The notes beneath the pieces were generated by a model. It saw only the letters and a program-made list of their open reading frames with translations, had not been told where the DNA came from and did not search any database. A program made the position numbers and the translations under genes. 64,000 nucleotides of DNA from Wenyingzhuangia heitensis (GTDB taxonomy: Bacteria > Bacteroidota > Bacteroidia > Flavobacteriales > Flavobacteriaceae), in NCBI RefSeq assembly GCF_011762155.1, contig NZ_JAASQL010000007.1, positions 1-64,000 of the forward strand, read 5' to 3'. Below, in pieces: positions 45,082 to 53,579 of the stretch. Positions within the stretch are counted from its first letter, which is position 1. Every line of letters starts with the position of its first letter.

Positions 45082-45957
45082 TTAGGAAGAAAGTTCTTTT
45101 CGCTTAAAATGGGAAGGGGAAAAAGAAGTACATTTTTTAAAAAAAGCACTAAAGTTGGCGGGCTCACTAAAGCCTAAGTTAAAACCAATTTCTTTATTGG
45201 TTAAAGTAGATAGAAACAATAATCTTTTTGCCTCTACAATAATTCTAGACTGAATGTATTCTTTGGCTGTTTTACCAATAGTGGTTTTTACAATTCTATT
45301 TAAATGATCTGGAGTAATGTGTAAAGCGTTAGCATAATAGCTGGTAGAATGTTCTGCTTTATAATTAAGGTTTACCAATTCTTTAAACTCTCTAATTATC
45401 CTGTTTTCCGAAATATCTATATATGACTCTACCGGATTAATAGATTGTATGTTGTTACATTCAATTAAAAACAATTTTAAAAAAGCTCCAATAGACAATT
45501 CTTTCATTTGCGAGTTTCCATAAAATAATTGAAAAATTTCGTTTGTAAATTGGTCAATTTTTACAAACTGACTTTTAGTAATAGCTAGCGGAGGACTTTG
45601 TCCATAATCATGAAAAAGATTTAAACTTTCAATAAAAGAAAGTTGAATAGCATTTTCAATTAAAAATTGAGTCGAAAATGTCATTGCAAAACCCAAAGAA
45701 GCTTCTTGTTCTATCACTTGATGAACTTGGCCAGGAGACACAAAAAATAATTGATAACGATCCATTTTATAAGTGTTAAAATCTATTTTATGAGTTCCTT
45801 TAGCTTGTTTTATAACCAAAACAGTATAGTAATTGTGCTTGTGGGGTTCATCTGTTTTACCATTTCTTTTTAGATATGTGGTTTCCATATTAGAAATTCC
45901 AAAACTGATTTTATCATTAGAGGCATTTATCTTTTGATATGTTTTGATGGGATTCAT
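45082..45957 (-). CDS. AraC-family transcriptional regulator
   Basis: This 291-residue protein has an N-terminal cupin-like sensing domain (HKHNYYTVLVIKQAKGTHKI, about residues 40-59, and FFVSPGQVHQVIEQE) and a C-terminal AraC DNA-binding domain (about 190-288). Its two helix-turn-helices are YYANALHITPDHLNRIVKTT and NKEIGFNLGFSEPANFSAFF. The likely inducer is unknown. It stands directly upstream of the pirin gene, which is the most plausible target. It diverges from tgt. Confidence 0.92.
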   Translation of the reverse strand: MNPIKTYQKINASNDKISFGISNMETTYLKRNGKTDEPHKHNYYTVLVIKQAKGTHKIDFNTYKMDRYQLFFVSPGQVHQVIEQEASLGFAMTFSTQFLIENAIQLSFIESLNLFHDYGQSPPLAITKSQFVKIDQFTNEIFQLFYGNSQMKELSIGAFLKLFLIECNNIQSINPVESYIDISENRIIREFKELVNLNYKAEHSTSYYANALHITPDHLNRIVKTTIGKTAKEYIQSRIIVEAKRLLFLSTLTNKEIGFNLGFSEPANFSAFFKKCTSFSPSHFKRKELSS

Positions 45958-46080
45958 GATGAGTTAATTTGTTTGGTAAAAGGTAATTAAAAGTACAATT
46001 TTTTAGAGGTTTTATAATTAAAGAAAAGTAATAAGTAGTTTGCAGTAGAGATTGTTATATTTTTCTATTCTTTAAACCTT

Positions 46081-46105
46081 TGTTCATTTCAAAGTGTTAT
46101 TTTTG
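46081..46105 (+). promoter_or_regulatory. Probable promoter of tgt
   Basis: TATTTTTG at 46098-46105 is a full match to the -7 element. TTG at 46081-46083 is a short-spaced -33 candidate. The predicted start of transcription falls within a few bases of the ATG at 46111, so the message may be nearly leaderless. Confidence 0.45.
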
Positions 46106-46110
46106 TCGCT

Positions 46111-47241
46111 ATGAAATTTAAGATAGAAGCATTAGATCCTAAAAGTAAAGCCAGAGCTGGTGAAGTTACCACGGATCACGGAGTGATAGAAACACCAATA
46201 TTTATGCCTGTAGGTACTATGGGTACTGTAAAAGGAGTTCATCAACGTGAGTTAAAAGAAGAAATCAATCCTGATATTATTTTATCAAACACGTATCATT
46301 TATACTTAAGACCTAAAACAGACATTATACAAGGTGCTGGTGGTTTGCATAAATTCATGAATTGGGACCGTCCTATTTTAACAGATTCAGGAGGATATCA
46401 AGTATATTCTTTGTCTGGACGTAGAAAAATTAAAGAAGAAGGCGTAAAGTTTAAAAGTCATATTGATGGTTCTTACCATTTCTTTTCACCAGAAAATGTA
46501 ATGGAAATACAACGTAAAATTGGAGCAGATATTATCATGGCATTTGATGAGTGTACTCCATATCCTTGTGATTATAATTATGCAAAACGTTCTATGCATA
46601 TGACTCATAGATGGTTAAATAGATGTATCAATCATTTAGAGAAAACACCAGAAATTTACGATTATAAGCAAACATTCTTTCCGATTGTACAAGGAAGTAC
46701 CTATACAGATTTAAGAAAACAATCTGCAGAATACATTGCCAATGCAGGAGCAGAAGGGAATGCTATTGGAGGGTTGTCTGTAGGGGAGCCTGCAGAAGAA
46801 ATGTATGCTATGACAGATGTGGTGTGTAGCATTTTACCAGAAGACAAACCTAGATATTTAATGGGAGTAGGGACTCCAATTAACATTTTAGAAAACATTG
46901 CTTTGGGGGTTGATATGTTTGACTGTGTAATGCCTACTCGTAATGCTCGTAACGGAATGTTGTTTACTTCTGAAGGTCACATTAATATTAAAAACAAAAA
47001 GTGGGAAAAAGATTTTTCTCCAATAGATCCTGCAGCCATTACTTGGGTAGATACAGAGTATTCTAAAGCGTATTTACGTCACTTATTTGTGTCTAATGAA
47101 TTTTTAGGCAAGCAAATTGCTACCATACATAACTTAGGCTTTTATCTTTGGTTGGTAAGAGAGGCTAGAAAGCATATTATTGCAGGAGATTTTAGAGAAT
47201 GGAAAGATAAAATGGTAAAGCAAATGGATAATAGATTATAA
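46111..47241 (+). CDS. tgt: tRNA-guanine transglycosylase
   Basis: This 376-residue protein is a clear queuine/preQ1 tRNA-guanine transglycosylase: TDSGGYQVYSLSGRRKI (about residues 90-106, with the proton-handling Asp), GGLSVGEP for base recognition, and GVDMFDCVMPTRNARNGMLF (about 262-281) with the nucleophilic Asp. It inserts preQ1 at position 34 of tRNAs with GUN anticodons. Where Escherichia coli has the zinc-binding CxCxxC, this protein reads FSPIDPAAITWVDTEYSKAY (about 301-320) with no Cys, while the later His (IHNLGF) is kept. The permease gene starts 2 nt downstream, so the two are co-transcribed. Confidence 0.96.
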   Translation: MKFKIEALDPKSKARAGEVTTDHGVIETPIFMPVGTMGTVKGVHQRELKEEINPDIILSNTYHLYLRPKTDIIQGAGGLHKFMNWDRPILTDSGGYQVYSLSGRRKIKEEGVKFKSHIDGSYHFFSPENVMEIQRKIGADIIMAFDECTPYPCDYNYAKRSMHMTHRWLNRCINHLEKTPEIYDYKQTFFPIVQGSTYTDLRKQSAEYIANAGAEGNAIGGLSVGEPAEEMYAMTDVVCSILPEDKPRYLMGVGTPINILENIALGVDMFDCVMPTRNARNGMLFTSEGHINIKNKKWEKDFSPIDPAAITWVDTEYSKAYLRHLFVSNEFLGKQIATIHNLGFYLWLVREARKHIIAGDFREWKDKMVKQMDNRL

Positions 47242-47243
47242 GC

Positions 47244-48335
47244 TTGAAAATATTAGATAAATACATACTATTCAGATATTTAAAATCAGTGTTTTTTACG
47301 CTGTTTATTTTAATACCTATTGCGGTAGTAATTGATGTTTCTGAAAAAGTGGATAAGTTTTTACGCCACGATGATTTAACATTGATAGAAATTTTAAGAG
47401 ATTATTATTTAAATTTTATCGTTTATTACGGAAACACTTTTTTACCCTTGGCTACTTTTATTGCCTGCATTATGTTTACTTCTAAATTGGCAAATAATAC
47501 AGAGGTAATAGCCATTAGTAGTGCCAATATATCGTTTACTCGTTTTTTAAGACCTTATTTTATAGGAGCGACCATTTTGGCAAGTGTTGCTTTGGCAATG
47601 AATCATTTTGTGGTGCCTAAAGGAAATGAGATTAGACATAGGTTTGAAAAAAGTTATATTAATAAAAACTTAGGAGGTAGAGGAGCTGTAAAAAACTTTA
47701 ACCTTCAGCTAAATGATAGTGCTAAAGTATTTATAAAGTCGTTTAATGTTTCTGGAAATAGAGGTTTTAACTTTTCTTATTCAGAATTTAATGATACCAA
47801 AATTAAATACAAATTGGTGTCTAATAATATTGTTTGGGATACAGAGAAGCTTGTCTTTAAACTGCCAGATTATACAGAACGTTTTGTGTTTGCTAATAAA
47901 GATTCTCTTTCTTCGGGAGTAGACAAAGAAATTGATTTAGATTTTACTCCAGAAGATTTAAAAACATCGGGATATAAATCTATGAACTTAACTTCTGATA
48001 AATTGATTGAGTTTATAGAGAAATCAGAAAAAAGAGGAGTTAAAAATTTAAATTCTTATTACGTAGAATTATATCAAAGAACAAGTTTGCCCATTTCGGC
48101 TTATGTTTTAACATTAATAGCTGTGTCTTTGGCTTCTAGAAAAAAACGTGGTGGAGTAGGAATTAACCTTGCTATTGGAGTTGGGTTGATGTTTATTTAC
48201 GTGTTTTTTATGAAAGTTGCAAAAGTGCTAGGATCTGCACCAGATTCTAATGCTCTTTTTATGGCTTGGTTGCCTAATTTTATATTTGGAATAATTGCAG
48301 TGTATTTATACATAAAAGAAAAAAAACAAGGATAA
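47244..48335 (+). CDS. LptF/LptG family permease (lipopolysaccharide export)
   Basis: This 363-residue protein starts at a TTG 2 nt after tgt (MKILDKYILFRYLKSVFF); no ATG fits. It has three N-terminal membrane helices (about 12-35, 55-80, 98-118), a periplasmic beta-jellyroll (about 135-275) and three C-terminal helices (about 290-360), the YjgP/YjgQ layout. LptF and LptG form the inner-membrane channel of the LPS transporter with LptB. The DEKVDKF-like segment DVSEKVDKFLRHD is typical. The sequence cannot tell LptF from LptG by eye; the partner is not in the window. Confidence 0.88.
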   Translation: MKILDKYILFRYLKSVFFTLFILIPIAVVIDVSEKVDKFLRHDDLTLIEILRDYYLNFIVYYGNTFLPLATFIACIMFTSKLANNTEVIAISSANISFTRFLRPYFIGATILASVALAMNHFVVPKGNEIRHRFEKSYINKNLGGRGAVKNFNLQLNDSAKVFIKSFNVSGNRGFNFSYSEFNDTKIKYKLVSNNIVWDTEKLVFKLPDYTERFVFANKDSLSSGVDKEIDLDFTPEDLKTSGYKSMNLTSDKLIEFIEKSEKRGVKNLNSYYVELYQRTSLPISAYVLTLIAVSLASRKKRGGVGINLAIGVGLMFIYVFFMKVAKVLGSAPDSNALFMAWLPNFIFGIIAVYLYIKEKKQG

Positions 48336-48355
48336 CCCTTAAAAATGGAAACAAA

Positions 48356-49750
48356 ATGTCGTTAATCAAATCAATTTCTGGAATTAGAGGAACTATTGGA
48401 GGACAAGTTGGAGACAACCTAACCCCGTTAGATGCAGTTAAATTTGCAGCCGCTTATGGTACTTGGATAAAAGAAAGAAATAAAGAAGCTAAAGAAATTA
48501 ATGTAGTTGTAGGTAGAGATGCTCGTATTTCTGGAGCTATGATTAGTAGTTTGGTAACCAACACACTAATAGGTTTGGGTATTAATGTTATAGATTTAGG
48601 TTTGTCTACAACTCCAACGGTTGAGGTAGCTGTGCCTTTAGAAAAAGCACATGGTGGAATTATTTTAACAGCATCTCACAATCCTAAGCAATGGAATGCC
48701 TTAAAATTGCTAAACGAAAAAGGAGAATTTTTAAATGGTGCCGATGGGTTAGAAATTTTAGAATTTGCCGAAAAGGATGCGTTTACATTTGCTGAGGTTG
48801 ATGATTTAGGAACCTATACAGAAGACAATTCATATATAGAGAAACATATTCAAGAAGTTTTAAATTTAGAATTGGTAGATGTAGAAGCTATTAAAAAAGC
48901 CCGTTTTAAAGTAGTTCTAGATGCAGTAAATTCAACAGGAGGAATTTTTATTCCTGCTTTGTTAGAAAAATTAGGTGTAGAATGTGTAAAATTATATTGT
49001 GAACCTAATGGAGATTTTCCTCACAACCCAGAACCTTTAAAAGAACATTTAGGAGATATTGCTAAATTGGTGGTACAAGAAAAAGCAGATTTTGGAATTG
49101 TAGTAGATCCAGATGTAGACAGATTGGCTTTAATTAGCGAAGATGGTTCTATGTTTGGAGAAGAATATACCTTGGTAGCTTGTGCAGATTATGTGCTAGG
49201 ACAATTAGGAGGTGGGAATACGGTATCTAACCTATCATCTTCTAGAGCCCTAAGAGATGTTACCGAAAAACACGGTGGAACTTATACAGCAAGTGCTGTG
49301 GGAGAGGTAAATGTGGTGACTGCCATGAAAGAAACCAATACCGTAATTGGTGGTGAAGGAAATGGAGGAATCATTTATCCAGAATCCCACTACGGTCGTG
49401 ATTCTTTAGTAGGGGTTGCTTTATTTTTATCTCACTTAGCAAAAGGAAATAAATCTTGTAAAGAATTACGTGATTCTTATCCTGAATACTATATGAGTAA
49501 AAATAAAATTCAGTTAACACCTAGTTTAGATGTTGATGCGATTTTAGCTACCATGGCAGAGAAATACAAAAACGAAGAAGTAAATATCATTGATGGTGTA
49601 AAAGTTGATTTTGCTGATGAGTGGTTACATTTACGTAAATCTAACACAGAACCAATTATTAGAATTTATACAGAAAGTGGTTCGCAACAAAGTGCAGATG
49701 CTTTGGCTTTTAGAGCCATTGATGAGATCAAAGAAATTGCAGGTTTGTAA
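48356..49750 (+). CDS. glmM: Phosphoglucosamine mutase
   Basis: This 464-residue protein is an alpha-D-phosphohexomutase with TASHNPKQWNALKLL (about residues 101-115, catalytic Ser), DPDVDRLALI (about 247-256), GGEGNGGIIYPESHYGRD (about 342-359) and the C-terminal LRKSNTEPIIRIY. The short N-terminus SGIRGTIGGQVGDNL and the compact size point to GlmM or a phosphomannomutase. It would make glucosamine 1-phosphate for cell-wall and LPS precursors. It follows the permease gene by 20 nt. Confidence 0.85.
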   Translation: MSLIKSISGIRGTIGGQVGDNLTPLDAVKFAAAYGTWIKERNKEAKEINVVVGRDARISGAMISSLVTNTLIGLGINVIDLGLSTTPTVEVAVPLEKAHGGIILTASHNPKQWNALKLLNEKGEFLNGADGLEILEFAEKDAFTFAEVDDLGTYTEDNSYIEKHIQEVLNLELVDVEAIKKARFKVVLDAVNSTGGIFIPALLEKLGVECVKLYCEPNGDFPHNPEPLKEHLGDIAKLVVQEKADFGIVVDPDVDRLALISEDGSMFGEEYTLVACADYVLGQLGGGNTVSNLSSSRALRDVTEKHGGTYTASAVGEVNVVTAMKETNTVIGGEGNGGIIYPESHYGRDSLVGVALFLSHLAKGNKSCKELRDSYPEYYMSKNKIQLTPSLDVDAILATMAEKYKNEEVNIIDGVKVDFADEWLHLRKSNTEPIIRIYTESGSQQSADALAFRAIDEIKEIAGL

Positions 49751-49763
49751 TAAAAAGTAGGAC

Positions 49764-49783
49764 CATCGAGCGGAGTCGAGATG
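49764..49783. repeat. REP-like palindromic fragment
   Basis: The imperfect palindrome CATCGAGCGGAGTCGAGATG is GC-rich in an AT-rich intergenic stretch after glmM. Elements with a GAGCGGAGTCGA core are dispersed in intergenic DNA of many Flavobacteriaceae, as far as I recall. Only one copy was seen in the window. Confidence 0.4.
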
Positions 49784-49832
49784 TGAAATTATAGCACATA
49801 AACGATCTAGTTAAGTCCAAATTGACGAATTA

Positions 49833-49861
49833 AAAAGTCCGAGAAATTCTCTCGGACTTTT
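49833..49861 (+). terminator. Terminator after glmM
   Basis: AAAAGTCCGAGA (49833-49844) and TCTCGGACTTTT (49850-49861) form a 12-bp stem with an AATTC loop and a T-rich tail. It closes the tgt-permease-glmM unit. Confidence 0.9.
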
Positions 49862-49894
49862 CTTTTATAAAAAACTAAATTGTTAAGAAAAAGA

Positions 49895-50575
49895 ATGGAT
49901 TTAAAGAAACATTATGATTCTCTGTACAAAGAGTCAGTTTTAAAAATAGCTAAAGAAAATTGCCAAATAGATCCTTTAATTGATGCTGGTAATGACAACC
50001 GATTTGGAATTACACTTTTATTAAGACCTTCTGAAGAAGTAAAGAACCATATTCAATATTTTTTACGTCAACTTAAGCTTATAGAACCTAGTCAATATTA
50101 TTATGAAAATTCAGATATTCACATTACAGTTATGTCCATTATATCGTGTTATAATGGATTTGATTTAGATAAGCTTAATATTGAAGATTACAATCAAATT
50201 ATTTGTAAAAGCTTAATCGATTTTACTCCCTTAAAAATAACATGCAGAGGTGTAACAGCTTCTTCTAGTTGTTTAATGATTAAAGGTTTTATGGAAAATG
50301 AATCTATAAATCTTTTAAGAGATAGGTTAAGAGCTCATTTTAGAGCAACCACTTTAGAACAAAGTATAGATAAACGTTATGCTATTCAGACAGCACACTC
50401 AACAGTAGTTAGATTTAGAAAAAAATTGAGCAATAAAAATGAGTTTTTAGCTCTGGTAGAAAAGTTTAAAGATTATGATTTTGGTACTTTTAAAGTTGAA
50501 AGGTTAGAATTGGTTTATAACGACTGGTATCAAAGAAAAAAGTCGGTAAGAAAATTAACAGATTTTACACTCTAA
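49895..50575 (+). CDS. 2H phosphoesterase superfamily protein
   Basis: The protein has 226 residues from the ATG at 49895 (MDLKKHYDSLYKES). It has two HxS/T motifs typical of the 2H superfamily (2'-5' RNA ligase and cyclic phosphodiesterase relatives): DIHITVMSI (about residues 76-84) and AHSTVVRF (about 167-174). Family members act on 2',3'-cyclic or 2'-5'-linked nucleotides; the substrate here is unknown. It lies directly after a terminator and before the DEAD-box helicase gene, which has its own promoter. Confidence 0.75.
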   Translation: MDLKKHYDSLYKESVLKIAKENCQIDPLIDAGNDNRFGITLLLRPSEEVKNHIQYFLRQLKLIEPSQYYYENSDIHITVMSIISCYNGFDLDKLNIEDYNQIICKSLIDFTPLKITCRGVTASSSCLMIKGFMENESINLLRDRLRAHFRATTLEQSIDKRYAIQTAHSTVVRFRKKLSNKNEFLALVEKFKDYDFGTFKVERLELVYNDWYQRKKSVRKLTDFTL

Positions 50576-50626
50576 AGAGAGTCTCTTTTATCTAATTTCT
50601 CAAATCTTATATCTAAATTATAATAG

Positions 50627-50634
50627 TACCTTTG
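50627..50634 (+). promoter_or_regulatory. -7 promoter element of the DEAD-box helicase gene
   Basis: TACCTTTG is a full match to TAnnTTTG. Transcription would start near 50640, downstream of the first in-frame TTG at 50637, which supports the TTG at 50658 as the start codon. Confidence 0.55.
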
Positions 50635-50657
50635 CATTGAAATTAAATACTAAAATT

Positions 50658-51776
50658 TTGAAAAATTTTAAAGATTTAGGAGTAACTCCAGAATTCATCA
50701 AATCGATGAAAGAAATGGGAGTAAACCAACCTACAGAAATACAAGAAAGATCCATTCCAAAATTATTGGAAGGACAAATAGATTATATAGGAAAAGCACA
50801 AACAGGAACGGGAAAAACCATTGCTTTTGGTTTGCCATTGTTGCAAAAAATAAATCCTAAAAAAAATGAAATTCAGGTTTTGGTTTTAGCTCCGACACGT
50901 GAATTGGCTCAACAGATAAAAAAACAATTGTTTAAGTTGACCAAATATGCATCGGAAAGAATTTTTTGTGAAGCTGTTTACGGAGGAGAAAAAATAGACG
51001 TTCAAATTAAAAACCTAGAGAGGACTACACACGTAGTTGTTGCGACTCCAGGTAGATTATGCGATTTGTTAGATAGATCTGCAATTGATATTAGCAATAT
51101 AAAAATGTTAGTATTAGACGAGGCTGATGAAATGTTAAGTATGGGGTTTTTACCAGACTTAAATAGAATTTTAAAGTTTTCTACAGGAGCAAAAAACACT
51201 TGGTTGTTTTCTGCAACATTTCCAAATGCATTAAATAGTTTGGTAAAAACATATATGAACAATCCTGTTCGTGTAGAGGTAGAGTCTGAGCAATTGGTAA
51301 ACGAAAACATTTCTCATAAATTTATATCAACTACAATAGGTCAAAAATTAGATGTTTTAGTCAGTTTTGTAGAGAGTAGAGGAATGGAAAAAGGAATTGT
51401 GTTTTGTAAAACAAAATTAGGGGCTCAAAAACTAAAAGAAGAATTATCAGAAGAAGGTTTTTCTGTATCGGCTTTAGAAGGTGATATGGGACAGCGAGAT
51501 AGAGAAAAATCTTTACGTTCTTTTAAAAATGGAGCTAGTCAATTGTTAGTTTGTACAGATGTTGCTGCAAGGGGAATAGATGTGCCTAATGTGAATTTTG
51601 TAATTCATTACCAGCTGCCAGAGAATACAGAATATTTTGTACACCGTAGTGGTAGAACTGCCCGTGGTGGAAACAAAGGTTTGTCTTTGGCTATTGTGTT
51701 GTCTAAAGAGTTAGAGCAGTTACAGGGATTACAAAAGGAATTTAAAATTTATTTTGGAAAATATACGATTGTATAA
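50658..51776 (+). CDS. DEAD-box ATP-dependent RNA helicase
   Basis: The protein has 372 residues if started at the TTG at 50658 (LKNFKDLGVTPEFIKSM); the same frame is open from a TTG at 50637. Motifs in order: Q motif GVNQPTEIQ, AQTGTGKT (Walker A), PTRELAQQ, TPGRLCDL, DEADEML, SAT, and in the second domain VARRGID-type DVAARGIDVPNV and HRSGRTARGG. It remodels RNA, probably in ribosome assembly or mRNA decay. It has only the two-domain core without the C-terminal extension of many homologues. Confidence 0.93.
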   Translation: MKNFKDLGVTPEFIKSMKEMGVNQPTEIQERSIPKLLEGQIDYIGKAQTGTGKTIAFGLPLLQKINPKKNEIQVLVLAPTRELAQQIKKQLFKLTKYASERIFCEAVYGGEKIDVQIKNLERTTHVVVATPGRLCDLLDRSAIDISNIKMLVLDEADEMLSMGFLPDLNRILKFSTGAKNTWLFSATFPNALNSLVKTYMNNPVRVEVESEQLVNENISHKFISTTIGQKLDVLVSFVESRGMEKGIVFCKTKLGAQKLKEELSEEGFSVSALEGDMGQRDREKSLRSFKNGASQLLVCTDVAARGIDVPNVNFVIHYQLPENTEYFVHRSGRTARGGNKGLSLAIVLSKELEQLQGLQKEFKIYFGKYTIV

Positions 51777-51814
51777 TAAGAGAAATTTATAGTCTTATTT
51801 ATTTTTATAAAAAC

Positions 51815-51846
51815 AAAAAACTCGGATGTGCAATCCGAGTTTTTTT
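51815..51846 (+). terminator. Terminator after the helicase gene
   Basis: CTCGGAT (51821-51827) and ATCCGAG (51833-51839) form the stem, flanked by A6 and T7 runs. Confidence 0.9.
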
Positions 51847-51963
51847 GTAGGTGTTTTTTAGTAAATGTTAATAGCTTAACTAGATTTTATATGTACAAAC
51901 TATATTTATAGATAAGGAATCATTTGTGCTAGATGTTTTAATTATAAATTATGTTCTTTGAAA

Positions 51964-51986
51964 AATCTAAAAATTAATTTTAGATT
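51964..51986. promoter_or_regulatory. Inverted repeat before the third sulfatase gene
   Basis: AATCTAAAA and TTTTAGATT form a perfect 9-bp inverted repeat with a 5-nt spacer, 24 nt before the ATG at 52011. Its place in the leader or promoter region suggests an operator; there is no direct evidence. Confidence 0.35.
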
Positions 51987-52010
51987 AATTACACATAAAC
52001 TTAAAATACA

Positions 52011-53453
52011 ATGCACATTTTTTTTAAAGTTATCGTTTTGTCTCTAACAGTGCTAACTACTGTTAATTCACAAAAAAGAGAAGTCAAAAAACAACCTAAT
52101 ATTATTGTTATTATGGCTGATGATATGGGGTATGCTGATACTGGTTTTACAGGATCAAAAAACATAAAGACTCCTCATCTAGACAAAATGGCTAGCGCTG
52201 GAGTTGTTTTTTCTCAAGGTTACGTAACACACGCTTTTTGTGGACCTAGTAGAGCAGGTTTGTTATCAGGTCGTTATCAACACCGTTTTGGGTTTGATCA
52301 TAACCCAGCCTATGATCCTAACAATCCATATTTAGGAATATCTACAAAAGAAATTTTATTTCCTGCTAGAATGCAAAAAGTTGGATACACCACAGGGATT
52401 ATTGGAAAATGGCACCTGGGAGCAGCGTATCCGTTTAACCCAATGAATAGAGGTTTTAATTATTTCTATGGATTTTTAGGAGGAGGACATGATTACTACA
52501 AGGTAGATGTATCTAGACCTTTTAAAGAAAACTATTTACACGGTTTAATTCGCAACAAAAGACCAGCTGATTTTAAAGGATACTTAACCACAGCTTTAAG
52601 TAACGATGCTGTTGATTTTGTAAAAGAAAATAAAGAAAAACCATTCTTTTTGTATTTGTCTTACAACGCACCCCATCAACCTTTACAGGCTCCAAAAGAA
52701 GATATTGAGCGTTATGCACATATAAAAGATAAAAAAAGAAGAGTGTATGCTGCTATGGTAGATGTTATGGATCAAGGAATTGGTAAAGTAATAAAAGCGT
52801 TAGAAGACAATGAAATTGCTGAAAATACACTAGTGTTTTTCCTAAGTGATAACGGAGGACCAATTCCATCTAAGCGTTTGCCAAAACGAGGAAATGGATC
52901 TTCAAATGCTCCATTTCGCGGTGGAAAAACAGATTATTTTGATGGTGGAGTACATGTTCCATTTATTGCTTATTGGCCATCTGTACTTAAAGGAGGGCAA
53001 GTCTATGATAAGCCTGTGATTTCAATTGATATTAGTAAAACCGCTGTAGAATTGGCAGGTGCAGATGCTAGCGAAGGAAATGGAATGGAAGGTGAAAATT
53101 TGATACCTTTATTAACAGGTAAGAAAAAAGAAGCTCCTCATAATGCTTTGTTCTGGAAATTCAGAAACAATTGGGCGGTTCTTTCAGATGGGTACAAACA
53201 CATAAAAAATTCTCCATTAAAAGAAGCGGGTTTGTTTAATTTAAAGAAAGATGCAGGGGAACAAAATAATATAGTATCAAAAAATAAAAAAGTAGCAGAA
53301 AGCTTACGTAGTAAGTGGCAGGCATGGGATAAACAAAATATGGGACATAGAATTGGTAGTTATGCTGAGTTTGAAAGAAAAAGAGAACAGTTCTTTGAAG
53401 AATCTTTACCTGAAGGAGCTAAAAAATCTGATTATTTTGTGCCTAAAAAGTAA
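52011..53453 (+). CDS. Sulfatase (S1 family), periplasmic
   Basis: This 480-residue protein has a signal peptide (about 1-20, TVNSQ) but no lipobox. Signatures include [14 protein letters not shown] (metal Asp pair, about residues 29-42), [19 protein letters not shown] (formylglycine Cys about 75), GIIGKWHLG and FFLSDNGGP. The layout fits the S1 subfamilies common in carrageenan and porphyran loci, such as S1_19, though I cannot confirm the subfamily. It lies 126 nt before a GH16 gene, so both probably act on one sulfated galactan. It differs clearly from the two PUL sulfatases. Confidence 0.9.
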   Translation: MHIFFKVIVLSLTVLTTVNSQKREVKKQPNIIVIMADDMGYADTGFTGSKNIKTPHLDKMASAGVVFSQGYVTHAFCGPSRAGLLSGRYQHRFGFDHNPAYDPNNPYLGISTKEILFPARMQKVGYTTGIIGKWHLGAAYPFNPMNRGFNYFYGFLGGGHDYYKVDVSRPFKENYLHGLIRNKRPADFKGYLTTALSNDAVDFVKENKEKPFFLYLSYNAPHQPLQAPKEDIERYAHIKDKKRRVYAAMVDVMDQGIGKVIKALEDNEIAENTLVFFLSDNGGPIPSKRLPKRGNGSSNAPFRGGKTDYFDGGVHVPFIAYWPSVLKGGQVYDKPVISIDISKTAVELAGADASEGNGMEGENLIPLLTGKKKEAPHNALFWKFRNNWAVLSDGYKHIKNSPLKEAGLFNLKKDAGEQNNIVSKNKKVAESLRSKWQAWDKQNMGHRIGSYAEFERKREQFFEESLPEGAKKSDYFVPKK

Positions 53454-53579
53454 TTTTTTAAGTATTTGTTATATTGTAATTTTTAAGTGTTTTTTTTTGA
53501 TAAAATCATATATTCTATAGAATTAATTTAGCGTATCTATAAGTAGTTTTTTTAAAAATTACATTTACATAAATAATTA

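Noticed and set aside
46081-46083. A well-spaced -33 element for tgt
   Set aside because: The 14-nt spacer is shorter than the usual 17-23 nt, so only the -7 box is trusted.
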